8,668 bases of DNA from an uncultured Chloroflexota bacterium (GTDB lineage: Bacteria > Chloroflexota > Limnocylindria > Limnocylindrales > CSP1-4), in contig CAIYZX010000072.1 of the NCBI GenBank assembly GCA_903930745.1, positions 1-8,668 of the forward strand, written 5' to 3'. The position numbers were made by a program, and so were the translations under genes. Shown piece by piece: positions 1-5,028 of the stretch (positions are counted from its first letter, which is position 1; every line of letters begins with the position of its first letter). The notes beneath the pieces are model-generated. The model was not told the DNA's origin. It made no database searches and saw nothing but the letters and a program-made list of their open reading frames with translations.

Positions 1-82
1 CATGGCGGACCAGCATCCACTCCCGGAAATCCGCCTTGGTCGCGTCGTCCTTGCGCGTGAGCAGGATGATGGCCTTGAACAT
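1..82 (-). CDS. EthD-like protein, N-terminal fragment cut by the window edge
   Basis: Only the first 27 codons lie in the window, because the gene reads leftward off the edge. The ATG (82-80) shares its A with the TGA stop of the upstream DUF1185 gene (TGATG), and a GAGGAAG ribosome-binding site lies at 97-91 inside that gene, so the two are probably translationally coupled. The visible peptide starts MFKAIILLTRKDDATKADFR and ends EWMLVRH. A short hydrophobic strand, then K/R, then an acidic-rich turn, then a helix with F-x-x-x-W and a final H is the usual opening of EthD-type dimeric alpha-beta barrel proteins of about 100 residues. EthD was named from ethyl tert-butyl ether degradation, but most members have no known reaction. 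The rest of the protein is not visible, so another ferredoxin-like small barrel remains possible. Confidence 0.65.
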   Translation of the reverse strand, partial: MFKAIILLTRKDDATKADFREWMLVRH

Positions 83-624
83 CAGCCGGGCTTCCTCGTG
101 CGGGCTCCGGGACGGCCCCCGGCGGCGAGGACGACGCAGACGAGGAGCTCGTCCGGGAGCGGCGCATCCGTCACGGCGATCGTGGCGGCGTCCATCTCGT
201 TGAAGCTCCAGATGTCGTCCTTGTTGGTGATGGGCATCGTGATGGCGGCACCGGCCGATGCCACCAGCTTGGTGGACGGGATGATGGCCGCTCCCCCGCC
301 GATGGCCGCCCGCACCGGGGCGCCGAAGCGCGGGTGGATAACCGCGGCGGCATGCTCGATCTCGCCTGCGAGCCCCACGATGCAGCCCTTGCCGTACCCG
401 GTGACGGGCGCGTCCGGGCCCAGGGCGGCGGCGGCCCGCTGACCCAGGAGTGCTGCCACGTCTGCGCCCAGCGCCTCCAGCTCTGCGAGGTCCGCCGTGT
501 ACGAGCCGGCGAGCGGGTTGCGGATCGCCGCGGCGGCGACAACCTTGCGGACGGGGGCCTCCAGCGCGCGACCGCCGGAGGCATACGTCTCCTCCACGGC
601 CACCACCAGCTTGCGGATCTCCAC
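82..624 (-). CDS. Amino acid synthesis family protein (DUF1185 / AA_synth)
   Basis: This 180-residue protein matches the full usual length of the DUF1185 family. Family signatures are in order: an IRK opening strand (residues 3-5), GYGK (76-79), the EHAAA motif (90-94), IHP (96-98), a GAPVR segment, a glycine-rich GGGAAIIPS stretch ending near 117, and a PDE-LLV-GGRP tail. A solved structure in this family has a chorismate-mutase-like fold and prompted the idea of a role in amino-acid metabolism; the reaction is not established. I chose GTG at 624 over the upstream in-frame GTG at 636 because GGAGG (634-630) sits five bases before it and because the family begins right at the IRK strand. No signal peptide or membrane segment is visible, so it should be cytosolic. 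It overlaps the following EthD-like gene by one base, suggesting a shared pathway. It starts 96 bases downstream of the nuclease gene stop. Confidence 0.88.
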   Translation of the reverse strand: MEIRKLVVAVEETYASGGRALEAPVRKVVAAAAIRNPLAGSYTADLAELEALGADVAALLGQRAAAALGPDAPVTGYGKGCIVGLAGEIEHAAAVIHPRFGAPVRAAIGGGAAIIPSTKLVASAGAAITMPITNKDDIWSFNEMDAATIAVTDAPLPDELLVCVVLAAGGRPGARTRKPG

Positions 625-629
625 GGGCA

Positions 630-634
630 CCTCC
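630..634 (-). promoter_or_regulatory. Ribosome-binding site deciding the DUF1185 start
   Basis: GGAGG on the minus strand lies five bases before the GTG at 624. It falls inside the longer reading that would start at GTG 636, and so supports the shorter start. Confidence 0.55.
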
Positions 635-713
635 ACGGACGGCCACGCACCCGGGCGGGACCGGGCGGGCGTGCTGGTGCCACGCTACTCCACGAGAGGC
701 CGGCCGGTGGCCC

Positions 714-730
714 CGTCCCGCTACGGGACG
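714..730 (-). repeat. Perfect inverted repeat with the nuclease stop codon in its loop
   Basis: On the minus strand CGTCCCG, then the TAG stop codon of the nuclease gene, then CGGGACG form a 7-bp all-matched stem with a three-base loop. There is no T-rich run after it, so it is not a textbook intrinsic terminator. It could slow RNA polymerase, protect the 3' end of the nuclease message, or be chance in GC-rich DNA. The rest of the 625-720 gap is GC-rich with no recognisable promoter or gene. Confidence 0.45.
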
Positions 731-1392
731 TTGACGGTCATCACCGGCGCGGGGCACGACGCGAGCAGGCTCTTCAGCGCGGACCGCTCGCGGCTGTCCA
801 CCTTGAGGCCCCAGCGGACCTTGGTGGCCACCCACTGGTTGGCGTACGTGCAGCGGAACGAGACCTTCGCAGGCAGCCAGTCCGCCGGGTCCTTGTCGCT
901 CTTGCTGCGATTGGACGCGGCGGAGACCGCCCGAAGCGACGCACCGGCCCCAAGATCGTTCGCATAGGCGCGCCGCCGGGCCGCGGTCCACGACCAGGCG
1001 CCGGAGTCCCAGGCCTCCTTGAGCGCCACCAGGTGGTCAATGTCAAAGGTGGACGGGTCCGTGGTCCAGACGCCGTCATAGGCGGAGTACCACTTCCCGC
1101 CGTGGATGGCGCAGCCGGAGCCGATGGTGACGGCGCGCGTGGACTCCTTGATCAGCACCTCGTCCCGGGTGTCGCAGCCATCGCCGTCCGCATCGATCCA
1201 GTGCTCGAACTTCGCGCGGTCATAGCCCCAGTAGTGCTCCGCGGCCGTGGAGAGCCGGGCGAGCAGCTGGAGCGGCGTGCCGGTGACCTTCGTGACGGCG
1301 CCGGCGGGGACCGCAAGGGCGACGACGAGGAGGAGCGCGGCGGCAACGGCCACGAGGCGGCGGGGGCGGAGCGGCGAACGGCGGGTGGGCAT
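721..1392 (-). CDS. Secreted HNH-type endonuclease family protein (DUF1524-like)
   Basis: The product is 223 residues with a clear Sec signal peptide: arginine-rich residues 1-12, a hydrophobic core at 13-28 and an Ala-X-Ala site ending at A32. The mature part has an acidic DADGDGCDTRDEV segment around C73, a D117-I-D-H120 motif followed by LVALKEAW, an ASNRSKSDKDP segment with N161, and a CTYANQW motif. DIDH plus the downstream N and K residues matches the HNH/DUF1524 nuclease core common in secreted actinobacterial proteins, where the His activates water and the Asp/His/Asn bind a metal. Four cysteines could form disulphides outside the cell. It probably degrades extracellular DNA or RNA; the substrate is inferred from the family. 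I chose ATG 1392 because the signal peptide begins there. A GGGAGG lies 14 bases upstream, rather far, and further in-frame starts exist (ATG 1428, 1491) without better sites. No immunity protein is seen beside it. Confidence 0.85.
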   Translation of the reverse strand: MPTRRSPLRPRRLVAVAAALLLVVALAVPAGAVTKVTGTPLQLLARLSTAAEHYWGYDRAKFEHWIDADGDGCDTRDEVLIKESTRAVTIGSGCAIHGGKWYSAYDGVWTTDPSTFDIDHLVALKEAWDSGAWSWTAARRRAYANDLGAGASLRAVSAASNRSKSDKDPADWLPAKVSFRCTYANQWVATKVRWGLKVDSRERSALKSLLASCPAPVMTVNVP

Positions 1393-1588
1393 GCGGGCAG
1401 CGTACGCCTCCCCGTGTGCCAGCTGCATGGCACGGGGCACCGTCCGCGTAGGCGTGTTCTGACAACTCGAGGGGTTGCGACGACTGCACACGACGCGACC
1501 CTTGACCTACCATCGATCGCACCGGGGCGCCCCACCTGCATTGATGGGCTCCCCTTGCGGCTCACGAGCGCTGACTGGAGGGTGTCCG
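1393..1588. promoter_or_regulatory. Divergent intergenic region between nuclease and FIST genes
   Basis: This 196-bp stretch separates divergent genes and must hold, or lie next to, promoters for both. A TTGACC at 1502-1507 (plus) and a TTGTCA on the minus strand around 1460-1465 resemble -35 boxes, but neither has a convincing -10 at the right distance, so I do not call exact promoters. Two symmetrical sequences stand out: GGGGCGCCCC (1524-1533, perfect palindrome) and an interrupted repeat GTGCC...GGCAC (1416-1433). Either could be an operator or chance in GC-rich DNA. No riboswitch or small ORF is recognised. Confidence 0.4.
1577..1582 (+). promoter_or_regulatory. Ribosome-binding site of the FIST gene
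   Basis: GGAGGG lies six bases before ATG 1589. This selects that start over the longer upstream open frame beginning at 1475, whose extra residues have no family resemblance. Confidence 0.75.
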
Positions 1589-2782
1589 ATGCTTGAGTTC
1601 CACTCCGCGAACACGCGGTCCGTCAACCCGCAGCGGGCGGTGGCGGAGGCGCTGGAGATCGCCTACGGCATTCCCGACCCGCAGCCGGACCTCGTCCTTG
1701 TCAACGCCACCGTTGGCCATGACCTCGTGGCCCTCTCGCGCGCGATCACGGCCATCTGCCCCAAGGCCCGTGTCCTGGCCGCGTCCTGCGCCGGCACGGT
1801 GGGTCGCGAGGGCCCGGGCGAGTCGCTCCATGACATCGCGGTCATGGGCATCAGCGGCGAGGGCTACACCGTGGCCCACGTGGACGGCCTCTTCGGCGAC
1901 ACGTCCTTCGAGAAGGGCGCGGAGCTCGCCCGGGGTCTCGCGGGCACGCCGCACCCGGTCACCATGGTGTACCTGCTGGCGTCCGGCATCGACATCGCCA
2001 ACGACCAGGTGCTCGCCGGCATGGAGTCCGTGCTGGGCCGGGACGTGGTGATCTTCGGCGCCACCTCGTCCGACCAGATGCAGGGCGTGGCCACGTTCCA
2101 GGCGGTGGACGGCGAGCTCTTCCAGCACGCGGCGTTCGCGGTTGGCATCTGGGACCCCTCGCTCGTCATGGAGACGGCGGCCACGCACGGCTTCGTCGCC
2201 GCCGGAGACCCGTTCACCGTCACGAAGGCGAAGGGCAACCGGATCATCGAGCTGGACGGCATGCCCGCCTGGCCTGCGTTCCTGGAGCGCATGGGCCTTC
2301 CGGCCACGGCAACGGAGGCGGACACCATCCCGATCGGCGCCCTCGCGGAGGAGCTGTCCGCGGACCTCGCGGACGAGTACGGCAACGGCCACATCCTGCG
2401 TGTCGTCACCCACCACACGGAGGCCGGCGAGCTGGTGTACGCCACGGACTGCCCCGTGGGCACGAAGCTCTGGCTCACCTTCCGCGACGAGGACCGGATC
2501 TTCAACGACATGGACCGGATGCTGGGCGTCCTCACGGATCGTCACCCGGACATGGCGCCCATCGCGGTCTTCCAGGCGGACTGCCTGGCCCGCGGCCGGC
2601 GCCTCTTCAACCGGGTCATGAAGGAGGAGCTGGTCCACCGGATCCAGGAGCCGTTCACGAACGCGGGCGTCGTACCGCCGTGGTTTGGGATGTACGGCTT
2701 CGGCGAGTACGCCCACCTTGGCGGCCGCAATGCCTACCACAACTACACGACCGCGCTTGGCGCCGTGTACCGCAAGGGCTAG
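1589..2782 (+). CDS. FIST-domain (FIST_N plus FIST_C) sensory protein
   Basis: The protein has 397 residues, the usual size for a stand-alone FIST protein, and no signal peptide or membrane helix, so it is cytosolic. Residues about 25-210 form the FIST_N domain: a hydrophobic strand (LVLVNATVG), the ASCAGTVG turn where most members have a G-C-S/T-x-G-like motif, the DIAVMGISG strand, and an IFGATSSDQM segment. Residues about 212-395 form FIST_C, with NRIIELDGMPAW (217-228), the LWLTFRDED strand and a closing WFGMYGFGEYAHLGG...YHNYT signature. FIST domains are predicted ligand-binding sensors in signal transduction; the NosP group binds haem and senses nitric oxide by controlling a neighbouring hybrid kinase. 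A hybrid kinase follows here after 14 bases, so this protein most likely controls it. Whether it binds haem, an amino acid or something else cannot be told from sequence. Confidence 0.88.
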   Translation: MLEFHSANTRSVNPQRAVAEALEIAYGIPDPQPDLVLVNATVGHDLVALSRAITAICPKARVLAASCAGTVGREGPGESLHDIAVMGISGEGYTVAHVDGLFGDTSFEKGAELARGLAGTPHPVTMVYLLASGIDIANDQVLAGMESVLGRDVVIFGATSSDQMQGVATFQAVDGELFQHAAFAVGIWDPSLVMETAATHGFVAAGDPFTVTKAKGNRIIELDGMPAWPAFLERMGLPATATEADTIPIGALAEELSADLADEYGNGHILRVVTHHTEAGELVYATDCPVGTKLWLTFRDEDRIFNDMDRMLGVLTDRHPDMAPIAVFQADCLARGRRLFNRVMKEELVHRIQEPFTNAGVVPPWFGMYGFGEYAHLGGRNAYHNYTTALGAVYRKG

Positions 2783-2785
2783 AAC

Positions 2786-2789
2786 GGAG
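2786..2789 (+). promoter_or_regulatory. Ribosome-binding site selecting the GTG start of the hybrid kinase
   Basis: GGAG lies seven bases before GTG 2797 in the 14-base gap after the FIST stop. The same frame stays open back to 2680 inside the FIST gene, but that part codes for low-complexity residues unlike any kinase N-terminus. Confidence 0.65.
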
Positions 2790-2796
2790 CACGCTC

Positions 2797-5028
2797 GTGC
2801 ACGAGGGGTCTCCGGGGACGCCCCGCGTGGTTGATGCCGCGGCCTACAGCCTGCTGCAGCAGCAGCTGATCACCACGCGGGCGCGCCTGGACCGCCAGGT
2901 CAGCCAGCTCACGCGCCTCAACCAGCTCTCGGACCGGCTGTTGCGGCGGCCGGATGAGCACGCCGTCGCAGAGGTCTTCGCGGAGGCCGTGGTGGACGTG
3001 CTGGACCTGGCGGTTGGAGCCGTATGGGTCCTGCCCAGGGGCAACCCCAACCTGGACCCGGACTTCGCCGTCTTCGGCTCGCCCGTGCCCCTCGTGGAGT
3101 GGACTGGGGCGGGTCGCAGGATCGCTGACTGGCTGGCCGGGGTCCCCTCGCGCGGAGCCGTCCGGCTGGACCCGGGGATCGCGGGCTCGCTGCCGGGACC
3201 CGGGATCGTGGAGCCGCTGGTCTGCCGTGCCGTGACCCGTGACGGCACGTGCGCCGCGTTGGTGCTGGCGGCGAACACACGCCTCGTGGCGGGCATGGAC
3301 GTGCCGGATGGCGAGGACACGGCGGCGCTCCTGACCCTGCTGGCGGAGAAGATGGCGGCGCACATCGACAGCAGCGCGGATCGCCGGCTCATCGACGACC
3401 AGGTCCAGCAGCTCTCGGAGTCCGAGCAGCAGATGGAGCGGGTCCTGCGCAGCACGAACGACGGCTGGTGGGACTGGGACCTGCGCAGCAACCAGTGCTT
3501 CGTCTCGGCACGCTGGCAGGAGCTCACCGGCACGCTGGACGAGTTCCCGCTTCGCGAGGGCTTCTGGCTGCAGCAGATCCACCAGGACGATCGGGCCACC
3601 TTTGGGGGGGCGCTGGACGCGGCCATCGCGGGAGGCGCACCGGTCGTGGAGATGGAGGTGCGCCTGGTCCGCCCGGACGGCACGGAGTTCCCGGCGCTGA
3701 TCCGCGGCACGGTGGCGACGGACGCGGACGGGCGGGCCAACCGGTTCGCCGGATCCGTCCTGGACCTCACGGAACGGAAGCGCCAGGAGGAGGAGCTGCG
3801 GCGCGTGGAGGCGCGCCTGCTGGAGTCCGCGAAGCTCGAGGCGCTCGGCGTCCTCGCCGGCGGCATCGCGCACGACTTCAACAACCTGCTCGCGGCCATC
3901 ATGGGCAACATCGACCTCGCCCGGGCGGAGCTCGAGGAGGGGGACTTCGCGGACCGGACCCTCGAGGCGGCGGAGCGCGCGGCGGAGCGCGCGGCGGAGC
4001 TGGCCCGGCAGATGCTCGCGTACTCCGGGCGCGGCACGTTCTCGGTTGGCCCCGTTGCGGTGGGCGACCTGCTGCGCGACATGGCGGACCTCGTGCGCAG
4101 CTCCGTGGCGAAGAGCGCCACGCTGGTCCACGACCACGAGCCCGGGCTGCCGTTCGTCCGCGCGGACCAGACCCAGCTGCGCCAGGTGGCGCTCAACCTG
4201 ATCGTGAATGCATCGGACGCCCTGGGCGGCGAGCCGGGCGAGATCCGGATGCGGACGGCGATGACCACGCTGGCGTCCGGTGACCCGGCGGTGATCCAGG
4301 GGACGGACGCAGCACCCGGCGAGTACGTGATGCTGGAGGTGTCGGACACCGGACGCGGCATGGACAAGGCCACGCTGGCCCGCATCTTCGACCCCTTCTT
4401 CTCCACGAAGTCCGCCGGGCGCGGCCTGGGACTGGCGTCCACGCTGGGCATCGTGAAGGGTCACAAGGGAGCGCTGCGCGTATGGAGCGAGCCGGGTCGC
4501 GGCACCCGGTTCCAGGTGCTACTCCCGCCGCTGCCGCAGGCGACCCCCGGCGTGACCATCGCGGCAGTGCCGGAGCCGGAGGCCCCCGTCACGGGCCGGG
4601 TCATGGTGGTGGACGACGATACCGGCGTCCGGGCCGTGGCCCGGCAGGCGCTGGAGCGCGCGGGCTTCTCGGTCATCGAGACCAGTGACGGCCCGGAGGC
4701 CGTGCAGATCTTCGGGCTTGCGCCGGACCGGATCGATGCCGTGTTGCTGGATGTGACGCTCGCCACCACCGATGGCCTCACGGTGCTGGCACAGCTCCGT
4801 GAGATCCGGCCGCAGATCCCCGTGGTGCTGTGCTCCGGCTGGAGCAACCAGGAGGTGGCAGGGCGCCTCGCGGAGACGCCGCTCACGGACTTCGTGCAGA
4901 AGCCGTTCCGGGCGCACGCCGTGGTGGAGGCGATCCGCCGGCAGCTGCGTCTTGCCCGCCTGGACGAGGAGCCGAGCGGGGCTAGCCCGACTGGCCCCTT
5001 CGGGATGCTGCCGGCAGGTGGATCGTGA
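2797..5028 (+). CDS. Soluble hybrid histidine kinase (GAF-like, PAS, HisKA, HATPase, receiver)
   Basis: The 743-residue protein has no membrane segment. Order: coiled coil (17-50), a GAF-like region (about 52-193, weakly recognised), a second coil, a PAS_3-type domain (about 212-326, opening with DGWWDWDL and ending LDLTERK), HisKA with the phospho-acceptor H359 in GGIAHDFNNL, and an HATPase with N-box N471, G1 box DTGRGM (517-522), F box FDPFFSTK (531-538) and G2 box GRGLGL (541-546). A receiver domain follows with acidic D606-D608, phospho-acceptor D652, S680 and K702. All catalytic residues are present, so it should autophosphorylate on H359 and pass phosphate to D652. There is no output domain, so a separate phosphotransfer protein or regulator is needed. 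The HAHDFNN-like H box places it with NtrB-like hybrid kinases. It shares an operon with the FIST protein, its likely sensor partner. The last 16 codons overlap the convergent kinase gene. Confidence 0.92.
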   Translation: MHEGSPGTPRVVDAAAYSLLQQQLITTRARLDRQVSQLTRLNQLSDRLLRRPDEHAVAEVFAEAVVDVLDLAVGAVWVLPRGNPNLDPDFAVFGSPVPLVEWTGAGRRIADWLAGVPSRGAVRLDPGIAGSLPGPGIVEPLVCRAVTRDGTCAALVLAANTRLVAGMDVPDGEDTAALLTLLAEKMAAHIDSSADRRLIDDQVQQLSESEQQMERVLRSTNDGWWDWDLRSNQCFVSARWQELTGTLDEFPLREGFWLQQIHQDDRATFGGALDAAIAGGAPVVEMEVRLVRPDGTEFPALIRGTVATDADGRANRFAGSVLDLTERKRQEEELRRVEARLLESAKLEALGVLAGGIAHDFNNLLAAIMGNIDLARAELEEGDFADRTLEAAERAAERAAELARQMLAYSGRGTFSVGPVAVGDLLRDMADLVRSSVAKSATLVHDHEPGLPFVRADQTQLRQVALNLIVNASDALGGEPGEIRMRTAMTTLASGDPAVIQGTDAAPGEYVMLEVSDTGRGMDKATLARIFDPFFSTKSAGRGLGLASTLGIVKGHKGALRVWSEPGRGTRFQVLLPPLPQATPGVTIAAVPEPEAPVTGRVMVVDDDTGVRAVARQALERAGFSVIETSDGPEAVQIFGLAPDRIDAVLLDVTLATTDGLTVLAQLREIRPQIPVVLCSGWSNQEVAGRLAETPLTDFVQKPFRAHAVVEAIRRQLRLARLDEEPSGASPTGPFGMLPAGGS
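4982..5028. other. Tail-to-tail overlap of two convergent kinase genes (47 bp)
   Basis: The plus-strand hybrid kinase ends with TGA at 5026-5028, and the minus-strand kinase ends with TAG (complement of 4982-4984). The shared 47 bp code for the Ser/Gly/Pro-rich tail of the hybrid kinase after its receiver domain, and for the last HATPase strand plus a short tail of the other. No room is left for a terminator between them, so transcripts may be complementary at their 3' ends. Confidence 0.85.

Noticed and set aside
1502..1544. TTGACC at 1502-1507 considered as a full sigma-70 promoter for the FIST operon.
   Set aside because: No acceptable -10 element lies 15-19 bases downstream; the spacing region is GC-rich.
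334..1596. A plus-strand open frame spanning the DUF1185 and nuclease genes.
   Set aside because: It crosses two well-supported genes on the other strand and their gap, and its product has low complexity.
3604..3610. A run of seven G in the PAS domain of the hybrid kinase, considered as a phase-variation tract.
   Set aside because: The gene is intact across it, the tract is short for slippage control, and such runs are expected in GC-rich DNA.
3967..4005. Short 12-bp direct repeats coding for AAERAAERAAEL in the hybrid kinase.
   Set aside because: This is the second dimerisation helix, where related kinases also have Ala/Glu/Arg-rich sequence; it needs no special explanation.
2779..4464. 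Long minus-strand open frames opposite the hybrid kinase.
   Set aside because: The sense strand carries all kinase boxes in order; the antisense products are Arg/Ser/His-rich with no family features.
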